Source: Spirosoma pollinicola (GTDB lineage: Bacteria > Bacteroidota > Bacteroidia > Cytophagales > Spirosomataceae). Taken from it: a DNA stretch of 64,000 nt. Where the stretch lies: assembly GCF_002831565.1 (NCBI RefSeq), contig NZ_CP025096.1, forward strand, positions 930,001 to 994,000, written 5' to 3'. The stretch's first letter is position 1; every line of letters begins with the position of its first letter. The notes under the pieces were generated by a model. The model was not told the DNA's origin. It did not search any database and saw only the letters and a list, made by a program, of their open reading frames with translations. Positions 9,645 to 17,364 of this stretch are shown one piece after another. Made by a program: the position numbers and the translations under genes.

Positions 9645-10934
9645 TTAAAACTTTCCAATAACCTCCCCCACTCGCCAAACCTCCTCGAAAGTGTTGTATA
9701 AGGGCGTTGGTGCCAGCCGGATACAGTCGGGTTCACGCCAGTCGCCAATTATACCTTGTTCTGCTAAGTAGTTGAACAAGGCTTTACCATTTTTCCGAAC
9801 GATCAATGATAGCTGACACCCGCGCTGGTTGGGGTCGTCGGGTGTCAGAATCTGAATGTCGTGGAATGGGCTAAGTACAAATTCCAGAAAGCCCGTTAAC
9901 TTTTCGCTTTTTTGGCGTATGGCAACGATACCCGCTTCGGCGGTAATAGCAATAGCGGCCCTATGCAGGGATAATGCCAGAATGTTGGGCGTACTAACCT
10001 GCCAGCCATCGGCACCGGGGGCGGGTAAAAAACCGGGCGCCATGTCAAAACGCTTATCTTCCCGATACCCCCACCACCCCGCTAATCTGGGCAAAAGCTG
10101 GTCGTGGTGTTTCTGGTGCACAAACACCCCCGAAACGGCACCTGGCCCCCCATTCAGGTATTTGTAGGAACACCAGGTAGCAAAATCGACCCCCCATTCG
10201 TGCAGACGCAGGGGTACGTTTCCAATGGCATGAGCCAGGTCGAAACCAATAGGGATACGGTATTTTCTGGCGGTTTCGGCAATTGCGGCCATGTTATAAA
10301 CCTGACCGGTGTAATAGTTGAGCCCACTCATCCAGATTACGGCCAGCGAATCGACATGTTCGGCAATGGCTAACTGTATATCAGTCGTGTGAATCAACCC
10401 ATCATCTGGTCGGGGTGCAATTTCGATGATGGCATCAGCGGCACGATAGCCATGTAGTTTTACTTGCGTTTCCAGTGCGTATTGATCCGATGGAAAGTCG
10501 CCTTTTATGGTTAGAATCTTATATTTTTTTGTGCCCGGCGTGGATTCGCCCAATGAAGGCGAGTCGGGCTTATAAAAGGATGCCAGTAGTAAATGAAGAT
10601 TAACTGTCAGCGCATTCATTGGGCACACTTCTGCCGGTTCGGAACCAACAATCTGCGCCAGTGCTTCTTTGCAGGTTGCATGATAGCCAAGCCAGGGCTG
10701 TTCGGCGGCTTCGGTCACGTCAAACCAGCCTTCGACGCCCAGATTCTGCCATGTAGTAAGCTCCTTTTCCAGAGCTGCCCGAGCTGTTTTGGGTTGTAAA
10801 CCAAGTGAATTTCCACACAGGTAAATCAGGTCGTGGCCATTGCGTTGGGGAATATGAAAGCGATCTCGAAACGACCGAAGTGGATCGATTTGATCGAGTT
10901 GTTGAGCAAAAGAAAGGGAGTTTTCGTAGGTCAT
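9645..10934 (-). CDS. kynU: Kynureninase
   Basis: PLP enzyme that cleaves L-kynurenine to anthranilate and alanine (or 3-hydroxykynurenine to 3-hydroxyanthranilate) in tryptophan breakdown. The 429-residue protein has family motifs: YLCGNSLGLQPK near the N-terminus, WFDVTEAAEQPW, the PLP-phosphate region, GFDLAHAIGN with the Asp that pairs with the PLP ring nitrogen, and the Schiff-base Lys258 in WCSYKYLNGGPG. The ATG start gives the normal N-terminus; an in-frame TTG two codons earlier is unlikely. No other kyn-pathway gene is adjacent. Confidence 0.93.
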   Translation of the reverse strand: MTYENSLSFAQQLDQIDPLRSFRDRFHIPQRNGHDLIYLCGNSLGLQPKTARAALEKELTTWQNLGVEGWFDVTEAAEQPWLGYHATCKEALAQIVGSEPAEVCPMNALTVNLHLLLASFYKPDSPSLGESTPGTKKYKILTIKGDFPSDQYALETQVKLHGYRAADAIIEIAPRPDDGLIHTTDIQLAIAEHVDSLAVIWMSGLNYYTGQVYNMAAIAETARKYRIPIGFDLAHAIGNVPLRLHEWGVDFATWCSYKYLNGGPGAVSGVFVHQKHHDQLLPRLAGWWGYREDKRFDMAPGFLPAPGADGWQVSTPNILALSLHRAAIAITAEAGIVAIRQKSEKLTGFLEFVLSPFHDIQILTPDDPNQRGCQLSLIVRKNGKALFNYLAEQGIIGDWREPDCIRLAPTPLYNTFEEVWRVGEVIGKF

Positions 10935-11095
10935 TGACAAGAATAGCGACTGTCTATTAATAAACTACGATTTTGGTGTTATTTTGTTCATCGACCAATA
11001 CGACTCAAATAACATATACCTTATTTATCTTGTTCTCTTACCGCTTGAAGAACCAAGTTTGTGAAGAAGCTGTAAAATTGCTGTCAACATACCCG

Positions 11096-11545
11096 ATGCA
11101 CCCTGTCCGCATACTTCTTTTACTGGCCGGTCTCGCACTGAGTTTGACTGCTCAGGCACAATGGCGATTGATTTATCAAAGCAAAGATATCGTTGCTACA
11201 GCATCAGACACAACTCGTTTCTTCACATCCATCGAATCGCGGGGGACATTAAGCAAATACCTGATCGTTCGTTCAGATGACCGGCAAAAATCACTTGTCC
11301 TGAAAGATGCCGTTTGGGGCTATGTTGATGGCAACAATGGCGTGTGGCGTACGTACGAAAAGGAGTGTTTTTTGTTAGTCAGGTATAACGGGGGTTGGGC
11401 AGAATATGTAGTTAACCGCCTTGTATCGAGTGGCAGTTTACGAACGTTCATGCAGCCCATGTATAGTCGGACGCTTGATAGTCGAATCTACGCAAGCTGG
11501 CAGGAGGCAATGAGAGACGTTCCTCCGTCCTTTATTCTTAAGTAG
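11096..11545 (+). CDS. Hypothetical exported protein (149 aa)
   Basis: A small secreted or periplasmic protein. The start MHPVRILLLLAGLALSLTAQAQ gives a clear signal peptide with cleavage probably after AQA, which is why I reject the longer frame beginning at 10973. The mature part of about 128 residues is polar and beta-rich with no family I recognise. It is convergent with the HMA gene, and a 28-bp perfect terminator lies between them. Confidence 0.65.
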   Translation: MHPVRILLLLAGLALSLTAQAQWRLIYQSKDIVATASDTTRFFTSIESRGTLSKYLIVRSDDRQKSLVLKDAVWGYVDGNNGVWRTYEKECFLLVRYNGGWAEYVVNRLVSSGSLRTFMQPMYSRTLDSRIYASWQEAMRDVPPSFILK

Positions 11546-11632
11546 GCTATTGATGCAGTTTTAGCAGCCAATCAATCTTGCAAAACAGCCGTTAGCAACA
11601 ATATCAAAAGCGTATCCAGAATCAAATACCTC

Positions 11633-11690
11633 TTTTTTAAACGCCAATGGCCTGAATTCATGTGAATTCAGGCCATTGGCGTTTAAAAAA
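11633..11690. terminator. Perfect 28-bp bidirectional terminator
   Basis: Arms 11633-11660 and 11663-11690 are exact reverse complements around a 2-nt loop, with A6/T6 ends on both strands. It serves the convergent genes ending at 11545 and 11697. Confidence 0.9.
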
Positions 11691-11696
11691 TGTCTT

Positions 11697-12062
11697 TTAT
11701 TGATGAGCCATACCGCCACCTTTTTTGCAGCAGCTGGGGAGTTTGTTATATCCAGCTTCATCAGCCGCTACTTCTTCGGCATCGTAACCTGTTTTGCTAA
11801 TATTTGCTTTTAGCTTAGACACATCCGTTTTCGCCGGATTATATTTTATCGTTACAACTTTCGTTTTCACGTCCAGGTCGGATTCTTTCACGCCCTTTTC
11901 AAAGGCAAGATTCCGTTCAATACGGGCTTTGCACATGCCGCAAATGGCCGATGTCTTGATTTTTACTTCTTTGTCTTTATCGTCGCGGGTTGGTGCACCA
12001 GCGAACAGGGTGCCCATAAGCATCAGCGACGTCAGGGCAGTTAGAAACAGGTTACGCAACAT
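11697..12062 (-). CDS. Exported heavy-metal-associated (HMA) domain protein
   Basis: A 121-residue CopZ-like protein with a signal peptide (MLRNLFLTALTSLMLMGTLFA), so it acts outside the cytoplasm. The HMA fold follows, with the metal site CGMC (Cys41, Cys44) in place of the usual GMTCxxC, then VVTIKYNPAKTDVSKLKANISKTGYDAEE. The tail SCCKKGGGMAHQ has another Cys pair and a His that could bind metal. It is last in a leftward copper-linked group and probably carries Cu(I) or a similar soft metal. An in-frame upstream ATG (12155) would bury the signal peptide. Confidence 0.8.
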   Translation of the reverse strand: MLRNLFLTALTSLMLMGTLFAGAPTRDDKDKEVKIKTSAICGMCKARIERNLAFEKGVKESDLDVKTKVVTIKYNPAKTDVSKLKANISKTGYDAEEVAADEAGYNKLPSCCKKGGGMAHQ

Positions 12063-12151
12063 GGTTTGGCTTGGTTTATAGTGAATTAAGAACGACAATT
12101 TAACCCAATTGGTGCCCGAAATGGGGCAAAACGTATTATTGAATTGTTTGA

Positions 12152-13594
12152 TCAATGTTTCATCGTTCGCATGGTCATCAGGCTTGGCGACAGACGTAGG
12201 TAAATTTCGCCCGAAACAGTCGTTTTTCCATAGGTCCTCTGCAATACCTTATCGGGTAGTCCGGTCGTCAACTGAGCGCCTAGAACCACATCTGATTTTT
12301 TCGTCTGCGCAATGCGGTAATTTGTACCCAGCGTCAGATTATTGATTGTCAGTTCAGTAGGGCCATTGTACGGAAAGCCGCTATCAGACGAGATCAGGTT
12401 TAACTCCTCCGCCGACTTTGTTACATTTTCATAGCGTACATAGAATGCCATCCGCTCCATTTGCAAACTATTTTCGGCCAAGAACGAATTTTCTGTATGC
12501 CCATGTATCCTATTTTGGCCCCATACTAAAGCCGATGTCACATAGCGGTCAGGGCCAAGTCCTTTACTGTGCAAAATAGATGCCGTTGTGCGTGTAACAT
12601 TTTCTTCGGGATGGGCTTCTTCGGGACTATGCAGAAATCCCTGAGAAAATTGCAAGGCCAATGAAGGCGACGGATTCACCGATACACGATATGAGTAACT
12701 GTCAAATTTGGGCATATCGAAGTTATACCGGTTTTCATCGGGTTCACGTCCTTTAAACGTCGAGGCCTCCAGTTTTGCCCATTTGTAGCGAAATCCGGCC
12801 GTGGCCACGCCAAACAAAATGTGTGTAGCATCCTGCCAATGGTGGCTCAACGGTGCATCGGGGTTGTTGAACGAGGAAATGCGGTGCATGAAAGCAGGGG
12901 GCCCAAGGGCTGGTTCGCCCGGATACCCCACATAGCCAAATACATCAATGTCTTTCGATAACGCATGGCTATAACTCACCGATAACTCGGAGACAAGATC
13001 GTGCGGGTGCTGCCTGTCAATCAAGGGCTGACCTTTGTAAGTCTCGCCCGTTTGAAAAAGCAACGGATACCCGCCTTTCCCTACGGTTAATGGATCGAGC
13101 GACAGCATGGCCCGTACCTGAAAAAGACCGCGTTTCCCAACTTTCTTCTGCGCCATGCCCATAAACCAGTTGGGTGCTCCGAACTGTTCGCCACGACCAC
13201 GCCCGTCAGGATTGTTACTGTTCTGACTTGTATAGCGCAGATAGAGAGCATAATGCAGCATGAAGCTCCAGCCTTTAGGCGTTGGCTGCGTCATGTAGGC
13301 ATACATTGGTGTGTTGTCAGGATGCCAGGATGTGCCGGAGCCATTCCGATTCATGGGCAAGTTGCGCGACAGCGAATGTGTCATGCCCATGGCAGTATCC
13401 ATCGTCAGGCCGTAGTTCTGCAACTTCATGGCATCCATATCCATACCGTCGTGCATGGAATGGTCCATCGCTTTAGTCGTGTCGATTTTCGGTTTACCGG
13501 TCATGGGCATCGTCATCCCTTCATGATGCTGATGTTGCGAATAAGACACACCCGATAGCATACTCAGGGAGAGTAGGAAAAGAAATTTCTTCAT
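12152..13594 (-). CDS. His/Met-rich exported protein, probable outer-membrane barrel linked to copper
   Basis: A 480-residue protein with a signal peptide (MKKFLFLLSLSMLSGVSYS) followed by a His/Met-rich stretch at residues 20-60 (QHQHHEGMTMPMTG, DHSMHDGMDMDAM) of the kind that binds Cu(I)/Cu(II). The rest alternates hydrophobic and polar residues with many aromatic ends, as in beta-barrels, and ends GEIYLRLSPSLMTMRTMKH. I know similar proteins from Bacteroidota copper loci, but the family has no proven function. It is 89 bp upstream of the HMA gene and 20 bp downstream of the BNR gene, probably one operon. Confidence 0.7.
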   Translation of the reverse strand: MKKFLFLLSLSMLSGVSYSQHQHHEGMTMPMTGKPKIDTTKAMDHSMHDGMDMDAMKLQNYGLTMDTAMGMTHSLSRNLPMNRNGSGTSWHPDNTPMYAYMTQPTPKGWSFMLHYALYLRYTSQNSNNPDGRGRGEQFGAPNWFMGMAQKKVGKRGLFQVRAMLSLDPLTVGKGGYPLLFQTGETYKGQPLIDRQHPHDLVSELSVSYSHALSKDIDVFGYVGYPGEPALGPPAFMHRISSFNNPDAPLSHHWQDATHILFGVATAGFRYKWAKLEASTFKGREPDENRYNFDMPKFDSYSYRVSVNPSPSLALQFSQGFLHSPEEAHPEENVTRTTASILHSKGLGPDRYVTSALVWGQNRIHGHTENSFLAENSLQMERMAFYVRYENVTKSAEELNLISSDSGFPYNGPTELTINNLTLGTNYRIAQTKKSDVVLGAQLTTGLPDKVLQRTYGKTTVSGEIYLRLSPSLMTMRTMKH

Positions 13595-13613
13595 AGAATT
13601 ATCGTTGAGTCAC

Positions 13614-14657
13614 TTAAATAATCTCCGCCCGGATCGTGCCATCCTGTTCCCAAAGGCACAGCACCCGGTCATTCGACAGTCGCGTCATGTTGGCATAGGC
13701 GCCAGAGCCAAAGGCCGTTGGCTGAGGCTGGCCCGGTGTGATTTTCCAAAGCTGGCCTTCGCGCTGAAAGACGATATAATCCCCTTTTTGCGTCGTAACT
13801 ATCTTTGCATTTTTACCCGTAGCCAGTTCAATTTCAGGCTGGCCGGGTCGGGCCGTATACAGTTTGTCGGCCCGTCGCCAAACAGTTGATAAGTTGCCAT
13901 CGGGACTGATCGACATACCACCACCGTCCATTGGGCAGGCATTAAGCTTCCAGGTCCCCTCGCCTATTTTCTCTGCTTTCCCGAATGTTTGCCCGCCATC
14001 AGTTGACGTGAGCAAGTACATATCGCGCGAACCGTTTATGAAGTTGCGAAACATGAGCACAACCTGCTTTCCCTGACTTACCGCCGACACCTGGCAACAT
14101 TCACAAATTGTGCCATCCGGCGACTGATACATGGTTTTGTTCACCGACCACGTCCGGCCACCATCGGTCGAACGAGCACCAACAAGTTTATTTCGTTTAT
14201 CACCGCGCAGGTCGAGCCAAACAGCCGTATATTCATTGGCTGGCCCGGCCGCCAACGCCACAAAGCCTTCTTTAGCAATATCGGCAACGTCATTGACCCG
14301 TACCCGCTTTTGCCACTGACCGGTAGACTTGCTGCGGCTGTAGGCCCAAACATTGCCCATCTTGTCCAGTGCCGTAATCACAACAGATTGCTTATTAACG
14401 GCAATTTGTGGCCCGCGTGTTGCTCCAATAGCCAGCCCTAGCAAACTGTCTATCCGCATTGATGGCTTAAATTGTTCACCCGTGCCTGTTGTGGTATAAT
14501 ATAGCACTTCACCGCGTCCATAAACAATGTGCGCGACCCCATCGAGATCAGTAATTGCTACGGGCTGCAACCCTTTCGCTACCTCTTTGCCAGCCGTATG
14601 ACCTGACCCGATAAACCAGTTTACGGAAATTAATAAGCTAAGGATAAATTGAATCAT
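13614..14657 (-). CDS. Exported BNR-repeat (sialidase-fold) protein
   Basis: A 347-residue protein with an N-terminal signal segment (MIQFILSLLISVNWFIGSGHT) and a propeller built from BNR/Asp-box repeats, seen as STDGGRTWS and STDGGQTFG. Automated pipelines would call it exo-alpha-sialidase, but I cannot identify the full set of sialidase catalytic residues, and a Cys cluster (TICECCQVSA) suggests metal or redox chemistry instead. Its place in the copper-linked operon also argues against sialic-acid metabolism. The internal ATG at 14657 gives the signal peptide. Confidence 0.7.
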   Translation of the reverse strand: MIQFILSLLISVNWFIGSGHTAGKEVAKGLQPVAITDLDGVAHIVYGRGEVLYYTTTGTGEQFKPSMRIDSLLGLAIGATRGPQIAVNKQSVVITALDKMGNVWAYSRSKSTGQWQKRVRVNDVADIAKEGFVALAAGPANEYTAVWLDLRGDKRNKLVGARSTDGGRTWSVNKTMYQSPDGTICECCQVSAVSQGKQVVLMFRNFINGSRDMYLLTSTDGGQTFGKAEKIGEGTWKLNACPMDGGGMSISPDGNLSTVWRRADKLYTARPGQPEIELATGKNAKIVTTQKGDYIVFQREGQLWKITPGQPQPTAFGSGAYANMTRLSNDRVLCLWEQDGTIRAEII

Positions 14658-14688
14658 ACTGAGTTGATTGGGTTTGGACTTTAGGTGT

Positions 14689-14732
14689 AAAAATGGCCGA
14701 AAAAGCAATTAACGGCTTTTTCGGCCATTTTT
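14689..14732. terminator. Terminator behind the four-helix copper protein gene
   Basis: 18-bp arms at 14689-14706 and 14715-14732 with an 8-nt loop and A5/T5 ends. The right arm touches the stop of the Cys-rich gene, so that gene is probably transcribed separately from the BNR-barrel-HMA operon. Confidence 0.8.
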
Positions 14733-15089
14733 TTAAGCATTGGCAGACATAGACCGGCATTCTTCGGCACATTTCCGGCAAGCTTCAGCGCAGGCTTTGC
14801 AATGGGCGTGGTGACCGGCATGTTTTTCGCATTCTTCGGCGCAGGCGTCACAAACTTCGGCACATAACACCATAAAATCGCGGGAGAATTCGGAACCCCT
14901 GGCGTCCAGACGGCCACAGAGTGTGCAGATGTCGGCACAGTCGCGGCAGAGTTTAATGCAGGCCGTCATGTCATGGCCTTTGCTGTCGCTATCGCCCATT
15001 TCGAGGCAGGCTGTTACGCAGCGTTCGCAGGCTTCGGCGCATTCAAAACACGTATCGGTGTGGCTGTGGTTGTGTTGCATAGTTTCCAT
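14733..15089 (-). CDS. Four-helix bundle copper-binding protein (Csp-like, DUF326)
   Basis: A 118-residue protein with 19 cysteines arranged in CxxxC and CxxC spacing along four helices (for example CFECAEACERC, CIKLCRDCADICTLC, CAEVCDACAEEC, CKACAEACRKCAEEC). This is the pattern of copper storage proteins, in which Cys lining the bundle core hold many Cu(I) ions. There is no signal peptide, so it resembles the cytosolic Csp3 type. A His-rich N-terminus (HNHSHTD) and HAGHHAH loop add possible metal ligands. It heads the leftward copper-linked group. Confidence 0.88.
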   Translation of the reverse strand: METMQHNHSHTDTCFECAEACERCVTACLEMGDSDSKGHDMTACIKLCRDCADICTLCGRLDARGSEFSRDFMVLCAEVCDACAEECEKHAGHHAHCKACAEACRKCAEECRSMSANA

Positions 15090-15200
15090 ATCCGTTGTCG
15101 TTTAATTGACCCCTGTTGGTCTGACAAAGTAACTACGCTTACCCGATAGAGTTTTTACATAATTTCGGACTGGCTTTATAAAAAACAAGTCCCCAACAAT

Positions 15201-16352
15201 TTATACAATCTCAAACAGGATATCCAGGCTTTTTTCAAGATCAGCGGTTGATACGAAAATATCCTCTTCGATATGGTATTTTGTGTGGCCCATTTTAATG
15301 GGATGGCTATAAGCTGAATAGCTCATTTCCATAATTCTGGCTAAATACGAAAAATGGTCAACGACAAGATTCGGGGGAAATAACTCAAAGAGATGCGTTC
15401 CGGGTTCGCACCAGATTATGTTCGTAAAGGATGCTCCGTGTGGTCCCAAAATGAAAGATGCGTTTTTATAAATGGCCACCTGCTCTGCCACAGATCGGGG
15501 CTTGTCGTCTACAATGGTAAAGTCATATTTTTCCAGTAATGCCAACAGAGCACCCTCATTAACCACTTTTCGACGGCTCGCCCGACTCACATAAATTCGA
15601 TTTTGCTGTGTTCGTGCTATATTTAGTTGGGGTTCCACCTGCTTTTTCAACGCAAAAATATCAGCAGGGTCCGGGTAAAACCAGTGACCACTATTGGCCA
15701 GTATACACCGGTCAGCCCGAACGTCGTACAGGCGGCTATCGAAAACATGGTCTGGCTCAATACCGATCAGGGAAAGGTATTCCTGCTCGTAAGCCGTTTT
15801 AAAGAGTGGATAAGTCACGACTGCTTCGGTATAAACCTGCGTTCGAAGTGCTTCTTTGATGCGGCACATTTTAGCGGCAACCAAGATAACAAAATCATAA
15901 TACCCGCCAAAAGCAATGCCATCCAGATAATGACTCCAGGGCACAATGACCGTTTTTCGATCAATAACAGTACGTGTCCTTGCGGTCAGAAAATTCTTGA
16001 CCAAATGATAACTCTCGAAGTCCGGGCAGAGGATTTTTCCGTTAAAGACAATCCCACCATAGGGCAGTTGAACCGTTTTTTTCGTGCCCGTTCGGAAATC
16101 CCAGACATAACTTTGACAGGTTATTGCTTTACAGGGTGGAAAAACAAGCGTTGTCAGCTCAGCCTGATTTTGCACCCCCGGCAAAAAAATCTGCTTCACC
16201 GGGCTACCCGCAAGCTGGTAGGGTTTTAGATGAACTATTGTTTTCTCTCTTGATAAAAATTCAAGGTTGTATACGTTCAGTAGCAACCTGGCTACTGTTT
16301 TCGGTAATGAACTGACTGAATTTAAAAGATGACGTACAATACGGTTGACCAT
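15201..16352 (-). CDS. Glycosyltransferase family 61 (DUF563) protein
   Basis: A 383-residue cytosolic or membrane-associated transferase. The C-terminal half carries the GT61 signature: RIYVSRASRRKVVNE, then AEQVAIYKNASFILGPHGASFTNIIWCEPGTHLFELFPP, and a final SYLARIMEMSYSAYSHP. Members transfer xylose or other sugars to glycans; the acceptor cannot be read from the sequence. It is not within a visible polysaccharide cluster. Codon use and composition look slightly AT-richer than its neighbours, and about 245 bp of AT-rich DNA separates it from the response regulator upstream. Confidence 0.85.
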   Translation of the reverse strand: MVNRIVRHLLNSVSSLPKTVARLLLNVYNLEFLSREKTIVHLKPYQLAGSPVKQIFLPGVQNQAELTTLVFPPCKAITCQSYVWDFRTGTKKTVQLPYGGIVFNGKILCPDFESYHLVKNFLTARTRTVIDRKTVIVPWSHYLDGIAFGGYYDFVILVAAKMCRIKEALRTQVYTEAVVTYPLFKTAYEQEYLSLIGIEPDHVFDSRLYDVRADRCILANSGHWFYPDPADIFALKKQVEPQLNIARTQQNRIYVSRASRRKVVNEGALLALLEKYDFTIVDDKPRSVAEQVAIYKNASFILGPHGASFTNIIWCEPGTHLFELFPPNLVVDHFSYLARIMEMSYSAYSHPIKMGHTKYHIEEDIFVSTADLEKSLDILFEIV

Positions 16353-16597
16353 TCGGAGTTTAGGTTTACTCCTTTGGACTAAATTTGCCCGTATTCAGAC
16401 ATATAAAAGCTAAAATTATCTACACTTATTTTCGATTTGTCACATTCATTGTAATTGAATCAGGAGTGGAATTTTAGTTGTAACTAATTAAAAATAGTGT
16501 CTCATTCAACCAGCGCTTTATATTTAACAACCTTAAAGATACGAGTAAGTGACTGAATATTAGACTTTCATATACGTAAAGACTTAATTATCACGCG

Positions 16598-17230
16598 TCA
16601 GATAATCCGTTCACGTAAAGCTTTAGCAACGGCTTCGGTACCGCATTGCACGTGAAGTTTTTGATAAATATTTTTCAAATGCCGCCGAACCGTTTCCACA
16701 GAAATAGTACATTGAATCCCGATCATCCGGTAGGTATATCCCTTCGTTAACAGTTGAAGAATCTGCTGTTCACGTTCAGTAATACCATATTGCTGTCGTT
16801 TGGGATCAGGCGGCTGTAAAAACGTTTTCAGTACGCGTCGGGCAATACCCGGCGACATTGGGCCACCACCCTCCACCACTTCACTTAATGCATTTAACAA
16901 GTGCGTGGAGGTATCTTTTTTTAGTAAATAACCATCGGCCCCGCTGCTGAGGCAGGCAAACAACCGATCGTCATCATCAAAAACGGTGTGCATCAAAATT
17001 CGGATTGAGACATTTGATTCTTTCAGCAACCGAACACATTCGATTCCGTCCCGCCCCGGCATGTCAATATCCATCAAGACGACATCGGGTTGATCATGAG
17101 CTACCTGTTCGACCACTCGTTTGCCGTTGCTGTAGGCACCCACAACTGTGAAACCCTCCGTACTTCCGACCAGTAACTGGAGCAGTGAACGGAGTTCATC
17201 ATTATCTTCATAGATAGAGACCGCTGTCAT
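16598..17230 (-). CDS. LuxR/NarL-type response regulator
   Basis: A 210-residue two-component regulator. The receiver domain (1-120) has acidic residues ED at 8-9, the phospho-acceptor Asp54 in VVLMDIDMPGRDG, and a conserved Lys in GYLLKKD. The LuxR HTH follows at about 145-205 (ITEREQQILQLLTKGYTYRMIGIQCTISVETVRRHL, read here as two joined helices). It lies 134 bp downstream of the propeller histidine kinase, which is its likely partner. A hairpin between the two may limit co-transcription. Confidence 0.9.
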   Translation of the reverse strand: MTAVSIYEDNDELRSLLQLLVGSTEGFTVVGAYSNGKRVVEQVAHDQPDVVLMDIDMPGRDGIECVRLLKESNVSIRILMHTVFDDDDRLFACLSSGADGYLLKKDTSTHLLNALSEVVEGGGPMSPGIARRVLKTFLQPPDPKRQQYGITEREQQILQLLTKGYTYRMIGIQCTISVETVRRHLKNIYQKLHVQCGTEAVAKALRERII

Positions 17231-17309
17231 AATCAGGTGATTAATGAGTGGTAAATTGACGGAAAGGGTGTGAAAGGGTGTTTATTTTTACGAATAAGAT
17301 TGTATCGCT

Positions 17310-17347
17310 CAAACTAGAATCAAATAACCTGTTTTGATTCTAGTTTG
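17310..17347. terminator. Stem-loop between histidine kinase and response regulator genes
   Basis: 15-bp perfect arms (17310-17324, 17333-17347), 8-nt loop, AT-rich stem. It sits 18 bp after the kinase stop and 80 bp before the regulator start in leftward transcripts, so it may act as a terminator or attenuator. Immediately next to it (17347-17362, minus strand) is a TGAAAGGGTTATTG word that resembles the motif at 20521 and 21886. Confidence 0.55.
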
Positions 17348-17364
17348 TCAATAACCCTTTCAGG

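Noticed and set aside
13614-14657. Calling the BNR protein a sialidase with a gene symbol
   Set aside because: Only the Asp-box repeats are clear; catalytic residues and sialic-acid context are missing.
15627-16229. 200-codon rightward frame antisense to the GT61 gene
   Set aside because: Lies entirely within the glycosyltransferase gene and has no recognisable features.
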